The notes beneath the pieces were generated by a model. It saw only the letters and a list, made by a program, of their open reading frames with translations, did no database searches and was not told the DNA's origin. A DNA stretch of 64,000 bases, from positions 6,444,120 to 6,508,119 of the forward strand of contig NC_061455.1 of assembly GCF_022581195.2 (NCBI RefSeq), given 5' to 3'. Made by a program: the position numbers and the translations under genes. Positions 50,521 to 64,000 of this stretch are shown here, piece by piece. Each line of letters starts with the position of its first letter. The first letter of the stretch is position 1. Source of the stretch: Helicoverpa zea. Its lineage: Eukaryota > Arthropoda > Insecta > Lepidoptera > Noctuidae.

Positions 50521-53500
50521 AAGTAAATAAACTCATACGAACTGTTTACTAAGAGAACTGAAGACGCGGTTGAAATCAAACATTTGAATTGAGACCATGG
50601 ACAACTGGGTAGTGGAAGTTATTATTTTGAGGCTGATTTATTTTTCACGGTTAGGTATATTTATTGGGTAATATTTTATTATAAGGAAAAGCTATTGCGC
50701 CTTAGGTGGTGGCTAGGGACTAAACGTCACTTGTTGCACGGCGACTTCGTTCCGGCGATGAAAGCCACGCACGCCATTGCACGCCATTCCTTTCCCTCTT
50801 GTTGTTCTAGTGGTAATTAATTGGATCGTATTATGCTTTACAAACAGACCAATCATCGTTCTGTGGTGATTAGTTTTGGCGACGATAAATAGAGTATGAA
50901 ACCAAATTGGATACAATACGGTGTGCGATGTAATGTTATGATCATACCAGATTGATTTCCTGGCTTTTATCATGCATGATGCCTTTCATCATTAACATAT
51001 GATATAAAAAGTTATTGAGGATTTGGTGTTGCATCTAATAACCATTTTAAAACATTATAAGTTGATATCGGAGCGATTTATATGATTAATTTGCCAATTT
51101 TAATATGTTTTATCATCGAAACACAATAGAGATAAATATTCCGTACGTAGCACAAATTCCGGTTTATACATATTTTTACTAATTACAATTATAATCTATT
51201 CAATAAATATTTTAAATGATGGCTGAATAACTAGCCCATGTAATTTTATATTTTAAATGCTTTGATACTATTATAGAAATATTAATCTGCAATATCTTAA
51301 GAAAATGGATACTTCAATATAGCTGGATGTCGGTAATTTGATCGCTTTCCAGAAACCCGATGCTCCAATTTTGATAACGGTATCGAGATCACTTCAAGAC
51401 TAGCCTTATAATAGCTACCTCAAGTTTGCCATGCAAATTATTTTATATTGCTATTTATTACTTAGAATAGCAGTCTTTTGTATTAATAAGAAATCTGATA
51501 ATATGAGCTGGTTTATAGACACGCTTTGGATTTAGAGAAGAATAATAAAAATGTCTTAATATTCGAATAATTAGTAGTTAAATAGCCTGCTGATTCAATA
51601 AAATCCTATATGACCACTTTTGTGTACGTTGCTTAATAAATTATTGATTAAAATGTAACTGAAGCAATATTGATATAAAGCGGAAAAAAGACATCAAATT
51701 CCGGAACCGCTGCCGATGGGTATATTGACATATTTTAATAATGCGGTCCTTCACAAAAGTAAACAATCCATTTCAATTGCTGAACCTTTTTAAAACTCCA
51801 ATAATGATCGCCTAAGAAAAAGGTAAATGTGAATGGACATAATGAAATTTTTCCTTATTTTTTTTCAGTGACCTATATAAAGTTTCTTCGCAATATTGAT
51901 GATTCTTATTACAAGTTATTTTCAATACGCAATATTATGTTGTTATTGGCTACGTTTAATAAAATAATTTTCTACATTTAATTAATGAAACATTTCAGAT
52001 CGCTACATCTTTAATAAAAGAAGATGAAGTTCCTCTGAATGTGATTCTGATAAAAAATTGTGATTTTAATAACGTACTAAAACAATAGACTAAAAAAATT
52101 TGGTACAATCAGTTATTTACTTTCATGGCAAAAAATTATTTAAACAAATCTCTCAATTTATACTAAGTTAATCCTATTCGTGTAGGTGGCCACTTGGTTA
52201 GAATTCCGCGGAATCTACCGTCCCAATTCATAAACACAGGAGAAGAATTTAATTAATAGAAACAGTGTAACAGTCTAACGTTACACACAAACATTTTAAA
52301 TATATTTTTTCACGTAATAATTTCGTTCAATAACGTTTAAAAAGTTTTTAATAAAACATGATTGTGCGTCGTGCGTGAACATTATAACTTCAGGGTTCAA
52401 CTCTCGCAACACACATAAATAACTCTGTAACAGAAGTTTCGTACAAATTCAGCGTAATGTTTAGTTCAAATGGCGTTAAATTGTAATTGAATAAGTTGGA
52501 TGTTTAGGCCATCGTTAGCTGTTTTTTTTTCCTTAAAATGAAGTATGGTTGCAGTGTTGTTACCGGCGCTCGCCGAGCGTTAGGTCAGTGGGTCCCCACA
52601 GCGGCCGGCATGTCTATGTACCTACGTAGATACATAGCAACGAACTCTTAACATTTAGCTGGGAGCCGTATGAAACGACGCGGAAATTCCCACTTACTCT
52701 CTGATTGCCACACTAGGGGGGTTAATGTCATTGTTGATTTGGAATGCCGAATGCGCTTACCGGGATAACGGCTTTAACGTTTTTGCGCCTTGCGATCAAT
52801 TGAAGCTGAACTTTAGATGATATTAAGCGCTTTTTATGAACCGCAACTGATATTCAGTAATGGTTTTAGAGGTTTGCGTGAGCTACGGTTAGAAATTCGA
52901 TTTAGCTTTTTTGTTGTAATTCAAATGGAGAGTCCATTAAAGACTTTTTCTTATAGGTTTTTAACATCAAAATACTTTTTGTTGCTATCATTTTGCCTTT
53001 ATACGCGTTGAATTCCAAGAAATGGTTGGAAATTCTATTTTTCTGGTCCGGTAATTGAACAGTGAATCAGAATAATATTCTCCCGTAACTCAGATTTTAA
53101 TACTTATCACGAAAATACTAAACGTTCTAAACAGACACTCATACAACCCTGAAACCACTTAAATGACTATCTACCTATATCAAATTAATTGTTATTCAGG
53201 TACTTCCAAAACTAATCAGGACCAAATTATTTATTAATCAACACCCTTAATTACAATCCGTCCTGAATTCCTAACACAGCGCAGCAAACTTTATGATTAC
53301 AATCATGTAAACATTAAACAATGAAGGCAGTGAGCCGAGACAAGTTACCGCAAACGATTGTTTACAGTACGTCGTAAACTAAACACTACTTAAGCTGACA
53401 GTTCGTTGTCATCCAGATGCTTAAACTTGATTAATAGACGATTTGGGAGCGGTCTGATTAATACACGCGCGACGATCCATTCAAAAGCCGTAACAACTTA

Positions 53501-53775
53501 ATCATGATCAAACAAAGCGTACCTACGCAGCTGCATGATGTATCTTATGACACTCACCGCTACCTATGTACTGCCAATACATAGTCGAGCCAAGTACCAA
53601 CGTTGCTAGTGACGATTAATCCGTCACAGCTCCAAAATCGATGGTATTATTTCAAATCTATCAAACGTAACACAAGTCGTGTTTGCCTCAAAGAATTAAG
53701 TGTTGGGCACACTCACGTGTGGGTTGGCACACCAATTAGGTCTAGTAAGTCTCCTGTAACGAAATGTAAGCCTAT

Positions 53776-54006
53776 TATAGTTCGGCCATTCAGAGAATGC
53801 GTTCCTGACACGTCGCGATTGAACTGACGACGTAACTACATTCATTGATTATTGATATAATAATGTTGTTTTAATGCTCCTCAATTGTTAAAACGGTAAA
53901 CAACCAGCAAAAATATTTTTATCGTAACTGCAACGCCATTGCAAAGTTACGTCGTCAGTTCAATCGCGACGTGTCAGGAACGCATTCTCTGAATGGCCGA
54001 ACTATA
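53776..54006. mobile_element. MITE/foldback element with 61-62-bp perfect inverted repeats
   Basis: The arms 53776-53836 and 53946-54006 are exact reverse complements, starting TATAGTTCGGCCATTC and ending GACGACGTAAC. A spacer of about 108 bp of ordinary AT-rich sequence separates them. The outer TA on each side suggests a two-base TA duplication as in Tc1/mariner-type elements, but the exact end is ambiguous. The 74-codon plus-strand frame ending at 53827 runs into the arm and is not a gene. Confidence 0.85.
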
Positions 54007-57000
54007 GGTACTATTAATAGTATTAGTATACTACAAAAGATTGGAACTTTTAGCGAAATCCCACATTGAAATACTAATTATATTTTTCTATGCTCTGGGA
54101 ATCAAACCCAGCAACCTCCTGCTTTGCAGTCGATGAGTCGGTTATGACTCAAGTAAAATTCATAGGAATAAACATACTTTTCTTTGTAATCTAATTTGTC
54201 CAAGTCAAAAACAGAAGGTACAAAATCAATTTGTTATATTAAACTCTTTACCCACTAAACCTAACGATGGACGGACGCAACAATCAATTTAATAGATCCA
54301 ATATTGTTTTCTACTAAAGTAATTGTATTAAAAAGGAGGCTTATACATGTAGTCGGCAATCCAATAAACGTAACAGACGTTAAACTTATGCTACAATATT
54401 ATTGCTACAAATTACAATAAGTTACGTTATGCTACTAAGCAAATGTCTAAGACAAAAATACGTCGGTCGATACTTTTCCTTTAAGATTAATGTGCGCGAC
54501 TGATATTTGCCCAGACTAACCCCTTTATCGATGACAGTGACGTAGATTACTTACCTATCGACTTCTTTATCTTGTTTTCTTACCTTACCTACTTCATTGG
54601 TTTAAAGAACTTTGCTGGAGATACGCTCACTCTCCGTGAATGTTTATAGACGATAGGTATATGTTTGAACGTGAGTTAGAATTATTTTTGTTGATTGCAG
54701 CATAAAAAATCAGTTTTATTCCGTAATTATCCATTAAGCCATTAGTATCCATTGTAAACCAATACCCGGCTAGCAAACAATTAATCACTAATTAATAAAT
54801 TCGAAAATTTGATGAAATAAAATAAGCAGCCTGTAGTTTAATCCGTCCGTTGTAATCAATGAATAAAACATATTTTATTTCGATTTTATTCGAACGGCTA
54901 GCTGTTTCATAATTCAGCCTGCTAATTGGTTATTACAGGGTTTGGAGGGTATCAGATTTGCTATTTTTAAACAGATATTGTCTCGTCTGGGTAACCTAGT
55001 CTTAATAGAAGTTGTATTCAGCCTATTCAAAGTCGGTTAACCCGTCAACTCGGACATAAATCGATTGTCTTGATTAGGCCCAAAAGTATTTGAAAATGAA
55101 ATGGACTTTGTGTAAAGTTATTCGAGATAGATTAGTAAGATTAAGCGCTTACAGTAATTTAACGATCTGTATGCTCTGGAGTGTTTTTATTGCCGTGGTA
55201 CGCGAGTTTGAGATTACCAGCGACGCCTACATAAGCCAGTCTATTGACTCTGATTTTATATGGGCCAAGAGTTTGTAATGGCTATTAACTAAGCTGGCAC
55301 TTGATTTATGACTAACTATGTACTTATTGGCAGTTACGAGTCAGAACTTGGGCCATTTCAATGCATTTCGCAAGATCATCTTTTTGAAAAGGGCTTTATT
55401 TTAGCCCGTAATTACATTATTTTGTTAACGTTTCTTGAAGTATTAACCCTGACTGAAATTCGAAATAGGCACTATAAAATAAGTAATATGAGCTTCTAGA
55501 GAAAAATGTTTCATGAACAAAGTTCAATGAAAACGAATCAGTGCAAACAGCACTCGCTTTGAATATAAAATAGTACTACACATAGTTCTCCGTTTATTCG
55601 CTGCAATAAAAATCAATAACGCAAATTAATTAATCTAGACGTACACGCAATAAATAGAAGCAAAACAATATCGAAGAGAGAGGAGGCACTAATGAAATGT
55701 AGCGAGCGAGCGACGCGGGCAAATGTAGCGAAACAAACGCACCAACTTCCATCCCGCCCCGCCGAATATCAATGCTACAAACACAAAGATGTTTGTCTCT
55801 GTATTGAACGAAAATCTTTTTCATTACACCCATATCTTTCTCTACACATTTAATCCCCTCGGATATAGACTGCTCTTTCTTTCTTTGTTAATAACAAGAA
55901 AATCACTCGTACAAGTTTTGCAATAGCGTCGTTTGCATACACGAGCTATGTACATTGTTCAAACATTATAGTTGACAGGTGCTGCTGCGCTTACACCAAT
56001 ATTTACCTCTAGACACGGCACCCCGGCGTAATGAGACGTTACCTAGGAAACCAGCTATACCTACACGAGTACATAAAGTACTGGTAAATCAAGTTAATAT
56101 AATCCGAGGATGCTCGTGCCGATAAGAAATTTTAATTAGCTTTCACATCCATACAAGACCGTCAAAGAAGCCTTATTCAAATCTTATAATCCAATTAACA
56201 GACTAAAATATTCAACGAACAAAAACAGAGAGGGTTGAAAGAGCTGCAAGCTATAATAAGCCCACAATTCAAACGTGAGACAGGACAAAGATTTAAGAAA
56301 GTGTGGTACAAAGGGATCTACGGGGAGCTTCACAACAAAAATCAAATAGGACGCGCAAACTTCCTTCTTGCTTACTTTAAAAGGTCTATTTGACATAGTT
56401 GGTAACTGAAGGCTAAGGTTTCCGTGAATCTTGTGTAATTAATATAATTAACGTTCTTAACTTTTAATAGGCTTATAAAGCTTAGACATAAGTAGTTAGT
56501 GCCTTTATCTTGGCAAGAGGGAGTTTGTTTAGGAGCGCAACTAAAATACAGTGTTGAACAGTATGAGCGCGTCACAAAAGCCCGGAACGGGAGAACACCG
56601 TACAAATATTCACCCGGAAACTTATACACTGTGATCCATTATTTATTGCCGTACACTGGAAAATAATTAACATAACGCGAACCGCATGTCTTTGTTAATT
56701 TTCCAAGAATAATGTATTTAGGTACAATAATCATGACGATCAAATGTCATGACTTCTATTTAATATAGAAAGGACAATGGGCACTTTGTATGGGATTTGG
56801 TACCCGCTCCAACAGTAACGTATGATATATCATTAGAAAGGTATTTGCGTGAAGAATAATGAAAACTATGGGGCCTGCCTCAATTAGCTGTCCGATCCGA
56901 GTAACGATAAAAATTGAATCGACATAGAAACAAGTATGTCATCCATATATGCAAATTCATTAAGAGGCATATTATGTCGTCAGTGTTATAATTTTAAACT

Positions 57001-60000
57001 CAGTTAATAGACATCTTACATTGTTTGAGATACACTCTATTATAATCTAAAGGTTGTAATAGTCTATGGAGTCATACTACGGAAACACAATCGTCATCTG
57101 ATTTGACAAAAGTTCAAAACATTTCTATTCATCTTTTTTTAAGAAGAAATTCATCATTATCTCAGCAACTCTTGAGGAGCAAGATTAAGTCGTAATATGT
57201 ACTATGTTAACATCGTCTCCTAACTTTTCAACCTTAATTGATTGTAAATACTGAAAGACTTTCATCAAATACATAACCTAGTTCTGCGTGAACTGCAAAG
57301 GTCTGCACAGTCTTTTTTTAAAGCAGTGGGCAGGCAAACATTTTAAGAAGGCCTAATTCCTGTTTTTTGTTACTTTACCAGTTTTTATTAAATACAGTTC
57401 GATTTAAGAACTACATCTACGTTGATGATTTATGAACATTACACATTCTATTAGTCGATGTCACGCGAAATGGACAAGGATTTGGGACTAGTCGTCATAG
57501 TAAACATTTTTTGCCTTGCCAAGACCTACGCAATGGTACTAGAATCAACACTGTTGGACAGGGTACCAAAACGCCCATCGTCCTTTGATCAATAAAGGCC
57601 TTTATAAACTCTTTTCAATATAGAGCAGAGATATTCAGACATTCTTGTTTTCAAATGATTTTTCCAATCACTTTAATATTGCGCTGCCTACGCAAACAAA
57701 ATCTGTGGCAATTTTATTATCTTGTTGATAAAAATGTTTCTCGTTTTATTTCCATTAAAATATTTCCAATATTGCAAGTATTTCAATTACTTTATGAAAT
57801 CATTGTAAAGAGTGCACAGAACTGAGTTTTATTTATTGAATAAACCTATAAATTACTATTACGAGGATTTTATAAGCCTTTCTTCACGGTGTAATATGAA
57901 AGAATCTTGATTAATTAATGATAGAAAATAATATATTACATCGTGATTTACACTGCGAAATAAACATTTCATATAGTTTCTTACTTATGTTCAAGATTAC
58001 TGTCATTTACACATATTTCAATATTTTTTACTAAGTATACCACTCAATACTCTCTCTTAAGATTTCATCAAAATATCAAACGAAAACATTACACAGAATT
58101 GAATGCATACATCTCCGACATTGACAGTAAAACTCAAACGCAAAGGCGCAATTACTACTGATGAAGTAAGTACCAAAAACAATTGAACTTGCATAATATT
58201 ATTTTAACGGCACGGCTGCCATAAGGACGTCGACGTATAAACGTTACGTAACTCGCTCTGATGAGTAGGGACGTATTTTGCCAAAGAGGAATTGCGCACA
58301 CTTGGTGCTCTACTCAAAGTTTCCATTGTAACATCTTAACTTATGCAATATAGCGTCTGCTTCTTTAATACTTTCCACGACGCTCGATTACGTTTAACGA
58401 CGCAGTTCGAATGAATTTTCTTATTTACAGTAAGCTGGCAGAAAATCGGATGGTATTTTTAGATGGTAGGATTTCACACGAGACGTGCTTGATACGAGAA
58501 GTTTTGCGTGCTGTTTCATTTTGCATTCAAATAGACTCAGTGAATCTCAATTCATATGGCTGGCTTGTTGGTTCGATATCGATATACTCGTGTGTTTGTC
58601 TATAGAACTACAATATTTTAACAAAAATATATTTTTCTGCATGCAATATTGGATAAAGATATTTTCTGATATTACGTTTTCGCTTCGTATTCGCTTTACT
58701 AATATTTTGGCACTACAATATTGCTCCAATAAGAATGAAATATCTCGTAAAAGCTAGGCTAGGTATCTTAGATCTCTATTCATAACTATTTTACCATAAA
58801 ATGCTCACAATCCGAGCTCGTATTGAACCGGGGGATTGTCCAAAATTCAATATCCATCATGTATTGTTATATCTAAAAGCGTGGTCATACACGCATGCTT
58901 GTTAGCCGTTATTGATGACGCCGCGATCGACGCTCCCATATCGAACTAATATCAATAACCTATCGACAAAAAGCCTCTTCGACACGATGTAGGTAATTTT
59001 AATTTCGGTATAAGCCAAACCAGGGAGTGGTCAAACTGACCGCCTTATTCTGATACCGAAGAATAACTATTTTTATCCATATTGCAAATTTTTCATACAG
59101 GCTTTTAGTAGAACCCATGTTTCATATATTTTTAGGTTTAATCTACTTTAAAAACACTCACGTGAGTAGTAAACGTAGTACAAACAATGTGAATACGCGA
59201 AACGCACAAAAACTGACGTTTAATTAACATCACCACGCCACACACACACGAGGTAGACGGAACAAATACTCCTTTAATCATGCAAACTGTTCCCCAACGT
59301 ACAACTTCAATTCAAATAAGACAGCTGAAACAGCTCATATGTAGCGCATATGCTTCCTGCTTGCACTAACTTATAAATACCGCTGCACAACTATTCCACC
59401 GATATGACAAATAAATGAACCAACTACGGAATAGAGGTCTAAAATCTCCAAATAGGGCAAACCACTCAGCTTATATTGTTCCGCGAACTCTAATTATTAT
59501 TAATGATAGCGCTCGCTTATGAAAATTCCGATGCAAAGAAAGGCTCAGTTTCGGTAATAAAACGACGCATATTGTACAGTATTAATCAGTTGGGTGACGA
59601 CATGGGTTGTGATTCGTCACCTTCAGGGGTTAGGCACAATATTGACTTTTGGGGCAAGAAATAGCAATTCGCAAAGTAAACGCCTATATACTACATATGT
59701 AGAGGTATATACAAAACAAATTTCGCCAAAGTAACTTCAAATGTTACTATTTAGCGTTACATTAGGCAAGCTTGTGGTATCAGATCGGATTTGGAGAAAT
59801 ATTATATTTCTCAGAATAACAGCCAATAATACAGTATCAAAGTTATAAATCTCCTCGATGTATGAGCTATCTATGAGTACATAGAATAAATTGAAGGAAA
59901 CATTTTCACTTTTAGGATAGCTTCTGTCTTTTATTATTTATGATTTTGATAAAAACTTTGACCATTTGCTTTGAACAGAGAAGTTAAAATGGGTTTTTAC

Positions 60001-61072
60001 GTCCTTACTTGAAAGCTAATATTACCATATTATAATAACGGGACTGAAGAAATCTACCATTTCATTACTAGAATAATTTAAATGTGTAGTTTTTGAAAAT
60101 ATTTTGCAAAATATTTTGCTCCGAATATTATAACCACAACTTCCTTACAAAATAAATTCAAAAACTCACACAAGAGGTCACAAATGTTAAAAAGTGAATA
60201 AAATAACTAAGCTGCAAAAAAAACAAAACAAGATTAAACCAAGAACTATGAAGAAAATAGTACTTAAATCGATTTTAAAATATTAATTAACAAAATTAAG
60301 CCCGTTCATATTGAGAAAGACTTTAATTCTATTTTAAGACTTTCTCAATAATACAAAACACTACTTACGTTATTTTCTTCAAAATTAAAATGTCTGTTTG
60401 CTTCGGATTAAAATAAACCTTCATTCACTTTATGGCAACGATGTTTCATTCTGAAACATTTCGTTAAAAGGCTTACAGATAATGCGGGATTTACTTAAAG
60501 ATTTTAAAGAAAAAATTCTAGCACCTATAAATCCTAGATTAAAGTCGTAAAGATTACCAACACTATAAAACGTCTACTTATGATAAGCTTTTTCATAAAA
60601 ATTCAAAAGTTATTTTTTTTATTTAAATCTCTTTGTTTGCTTGAGTTTTTCTCGTCTGCCATCGGTATTCATTTGGAATATCAATATTTTACACGCTGAG
60701 GTAACATCTGACCTTCACAGTCTTATTACTGAGGATCATACCGACTTCCAAAGGTTAAACCTGTTGTCGGATTGTCGGGCTTCATACTTCCCTTTACGAT
60801 TTCACTAGGTATTGTGTAACAACCGGGACTAACTATTTACCATGTGGGACTTTGAGTTATTTCGATGAGCATTTTAACGTGGCTAAGGTTTGGCACACGT
60901 ATTAAATAAAGCATCTCGTATATTACAATTCAAAATTCATTGATTACTCAATTAAATAAAATTAGATAAGAACTTATACTCGTAATAACAATCCACATCA
61001 GTCGGGACCAATTAATACTGAGTAATCGGTTTATTGCTAACAAGTAAATTAATCCGATCTGCCATCAAACTC
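54007..61072. other. Gene-free AT-rich sequence
   Basis: A tRNA-like fragment lies at 54085-54165. A small hairpin with TATTGAGAAAG arms lies near 60309-60351. The stretch 60690-60900 resembles decayed retroelement sequence but cannot be assigned. No gene recognised. Confidence 0.45.
54085..54165 (-). mobile_element. tRNA-like fragment, probably a decayed SINE head
   Basis: The minus strand has GGTTTGATTCC (54108-54098) inside a short tRNA-like arm, preceded by a GACTGCAAAGCAGGAGG stretch. Pairing for a full cloverleaf is not evident, so a functional tRNA gene is unlikely. Confidence 0.35.
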
Positions 61073-61075
61073 TAA

Positions 61076-61258
61076 GGGTCAATTCCCACTGAAAGAGCAG
61101 CGGCCGGCAGCGGCCGTAAGAGCACGGAAAATGTAAGAGCGCGGCGAGGTGCGGCGCCGCGCGGCGCCGCGCGGCCCGCCGCGCTCGCGCTCAATCCCTT
61201 GCAATTACGGCCGCTGCCGGCCGCTGCCGGCCGCTGCTCTTTCAGTGGGAATTGACCC
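61076..61258. mobile_element. Very GC-rich MITE with long inverted repeats and TAA target duplication
   Basis: The ends are GGGTCAATTCCCACTG and its exact complement. The inverted repeats continue through AAAGAGCAGCGGCCGGCAG to GCGGCCGTAA; the right arm has one extra 10-base GGCAGCGGCC unit. The centre is almost pure G and C with repeated GGCGCCGCGC. TAA flanks it at 61073-61075 and 61259-61261, again the PIF/Harbinger signature. It stands out sharply from the AT-rich surroundings. Confidence 0.9.
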
Positions 61259-61261
61259 TAA

Positions 61262-64000
61262 TTGGCATCTTATTACCTATTGTAGATTAGAATAAAGTAC
61301 AGTCAACGGCAAAAGCCGATTAATATATCAGAATATGTATAGATGATAATATTAATGGAATTGAGAAATTCGAAGTAGGTAATTTTGGTATAGTGATTAA
61401 ACTTTATGAAACACAAGCTTCCGGCTGCGGTTTTACTCGAGTTCCGTGGAGACTACTTCACACACCCAGATAACCTATGATCTGCCTTGATAAGAGGGTT
61501 TTTAACACTTAATTTAATTTTCGAATCAGCCCAGTAGTTCCTCAGATTAACGCGTCCAAACAAACAAAGAAACTCTTATACCTCTATACCTACCCAATGA
61601 AGTGTTGTTATTTATAACTTACGTAGTTACATCGGATATTACTTCCATGACTTTGAACTTCACAGAATCACAACAATTTATTTTTTTATAACTAATTCCC
61701 GTTAACTGTGTAACAGTTTTATATAGTGTCAACACAATCTCCAGCTTTACATTATTAAATACAATGCTACTACGCAGAAACAAAAATAAATACGTTATGT
61801 GGGTATATTCGTATTTTCAAAGGCAACAATGTACCTTTGTACGCCCACTCTGAGCCGATATACGTGTTCACTTATATTTGTTGGGCTTTAAATAATTGTG
61901 TCCCATAATTCCCTCTGCTGATGAGAATCTAATAAAACCCAAAAACATTGCCAAACTTGGACCATAGAAAGTTGGGTGCTAAAAATGAACAGAAAATACA
62001 GCTCGAAATTCATTAGGACTATGCTAGCCATTTTGTCATTAATTAGTTGATGGCTATAAAGAATTATATTTAAAATGGAAATATTATGACTTTTGCTGAA
62101 GATTTAATTTTAATAAAATACGGGACCATTCTCTATAAACCAACATGCTAACAAAAATATCTTAGTAGAACAACAGTCAATAGCGTGGAACTAAAGTTTT
62201 GTCTTTCAGCTGTTTTTGTTTAAAAACGAAACATTCTGTCGCCGAAGCCTTTGTTATTTCAGATGACGTGTTGGTCTTCGCGTGTAAGCCTTATGCGCCG
62301 TATAACTTCGTTCAGAATATAGGGTCCAAAGCGGCTTATACAACATCCAGCTTTTCTCGACATTCGCATCGAAACATACATTTTAAACGATTTCCTAGAC
62401 AACGCGTGACCTATATAAATAAATCACCGAATTCAACCATATCTTCTGTACACAACACACGTATAAATAACGTAAATATATTTTTATAAAAAAATACTAG
62501 CAGTTTGTATATTTGCACCATATTTTTTTGAACGTTTGCGCATATTTTCGCTGTTATACGATCTTTTCCATATCAAAAATGTTAGCTCCGTTTTAACGAG
62601 TAGGTATAGAACACACAAAAAATGTAATCAACACTTTGTGCTCCAAATATTTTTTATAACATAAATAGGTTATAATACTCTTGTCTTTCATTCTCTTTTA
62701 TGTATTCAGTAAAAAATGGTGTTCAATAGCTTCCGATGAAATTAAAGAGCCTTAATTACAAGATACTATAAGTAGAAGTGTAAAGGAAATAATTTTATAA
62801 CTGGCCTCGTTCATATTTTATCGGAGATTGTACCGCAAAAAAAATAAGAGAAGCAGTGTAAATCCAAGTTCCGGGCCTGATGCCAACTCGATTCGCATTG
62901 CAGAAAGATGAGCTATAAGATTGTAATGGAACAAGATATAGAAATGAACTGAAAACTGAACATGGCTCGTTCTCGGGTCTGCCACATGTCATGAACAGTG
63001 ATTTAGTGTTTTGTACGCTCTCGACAAGTCTTTTTCACACACTTTCTCAAGATGTGAAGGAATTACATATATTATCAGTAGCTGTTGATGTACAACGCTC
63101 CATCACACGACATTAAAGGTGTAGCAGTCCCTAGACGAGAAATAAATAACGTAGGCTTCTAGATTTTTATGATTTTGGCATATTTTGTTTAATTAAAGAC
63201 TTGTTTCTTGTTTATCCAAATAGTTTTGTTAAAAGATCCGTACCTATTTATAATCCATGTACCTAGCTTTACTTTTAATTATACAACGAAAAAACGGTTT
63301 TTATTGATCATAATAAATTAAATACGGAGGAAAAGAAATACCTTTTAGCATAATTAAAACTAAACACTATTTCAATTCTTAAATTGAGGCTAACGACTCG
63401 TTCAATCACTATCATCCAGTGCCTAATAACTCTTTAAAAAGGTCAAAATAAATGAAGATAGTAAACCAAATTAAACACACAAGCTAACAAGCGAGTAATT
63501 ACTAGCCCCCAGAATTTGTATTCATAATTTACAAGGTTTTTTCAGTCCTCATTACACGTAGGAAGGAATAAATACGTCATAATTGACCTTTGGCAGCAAT
63601 TTGTCACGTTACTCGTAAGCACATCATTATTTTTGGCTTACATTCTAACTGGCTCGGTACTTAGAGTACCAACCTAGACGGTGGCGAATGTGAAAAAGGA
63701 TTTTAGACAGCTACTTTTGATGCTATCGTGGGAAACATCAAAATACTTAGTGATGAATAGATAAGTATTTTAATATGCAACATCTTGGTGGTCTAGCTGT
63801 GCTACCTGAAACGTAGGCGCAAAATAACTAAAAGGTTTGAACTCAAAGAATTGAAATTAGTACTGTTTTTCTAAGACAAAATTACCTGACAGAAAGCTGC
63901 TTCAAAAATCTGGACATAATCCGTCTTACCACAAAAACTTTTTAATGTCAGTTTAAGACTTGTCTAAAAAAATGTCAAATTATGACGTTGACATAAGGTT
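61262..64000. other. Gene-free AT-rich sequence
   Basis: Apart from the repeat at 61410-61590, nothing recognised. The 96-codon frame at 62199-62489 has no recognisable domain. Confidence 0.45.
61410..61590 (-). repeat. Degenerate interspersed repeat, inverted relative to 28941
   Basis: On the minus strand GTTTGTTTGGACGCGTTAAT and CTGAGGAACTACTGG match the head region of the 28941 copy, and the left part has the CACGGAACTCGAG-like end of the same family. Limits are approximate. Confidence 0.5.

Larger units (their letters stand above)
48810..53775. other. Gene-free block
   Basis: Holds the GCTACG array (49429-49482), the CpG-rich block at 50200-50520 and a near-perfect 24-base palindrome at 52614-52637 (CTATGTA, CTACGTAG core, TACATAG). 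No gene recognised. Confidence 0.45.

Noticed and set aside
54085..54165. Functional tRNA gene
   Set aside because: B box is present but stems do not pair as a full tRNA; kept only as a decayed SINE-like fragment.
62199..62489. 96-codon plus-strand frame
   Set aside because: No recognisable domain and no coding bias seen.

Overview
This is a stretch of insect nuclear DNA, almost certainly from a moth and most likely a noctuid. It is AT-rich, nearly gene-free, and carries spliceosomal introns. It also holds tRNA-derived SINEs whose heads and tails I recognise as the kind common in Spodoptera, Helicoverpa and related genomes. The species call is inference; nothing here identifies one species.

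Only one gene is convincingly present. It is on the minus strand and encodes the N-terminal part of a TMTC-family O-mannosyltransferase (GT-C fold, ER membrane, TMTC1/2-like). Coding exon 1 (41263 to 41175) gives the first membrane segment and the acidic YDD motif. It splices in phase 2 into a large exon (35752 to 34948) carrying the NDFWG, SYRPLC, HPIHTEAV, VGRAD and CKE signature stretches. The reading frame reaches residue 298 and then enters an intron with a consensus donor. I found no further exon between that donor and base 1, so the rest of the gene, including the TPR repeats, is either beyond the left edge (an intron of at least 34.9 kb) or in short exons I missed. A second, CpG-rich exon at 37065 to 37046 has its own ATG and a consensus donor in the same phase. 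If used, it would replace exon 1 and give a protein lacking the first membrane segment and the acidic motif.

Layout: 1-34947 is the presumed giant intron or downstream region, full of transposon debris. 34948-41303 holds the 5' coding part of the gene. 41304-64000 is upstream, with no recognised gene; at least one noncoding 5' exon must lie there because coding exon 1 has a splice acceptor in its 5' UTR.

Mobile-element content is the richest layer. It includes two full-length SINEs sharing one tRNA-like head but carrying different 3' tails (16018-16404 and 48485-48795) and a bare 42-bp copy of one of those tails with a perfect 17-bp target duplication (33837-33878). There is a free copy of the other tail (45935-46026), another tRNA-headed SINE type (8160-8425) and two 5'-truncated LINE ends with target duplications. 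Three foldback/MITE elements have clear termini, one of them extremely GC-rich. A 338-bp hairpin has 142-bp arms differing at one position. Many gene-free blocks hold GC-richer, stop-filled patches that look like conserved noncoding sequence or promoters, but this cannot be shown from one sequence.
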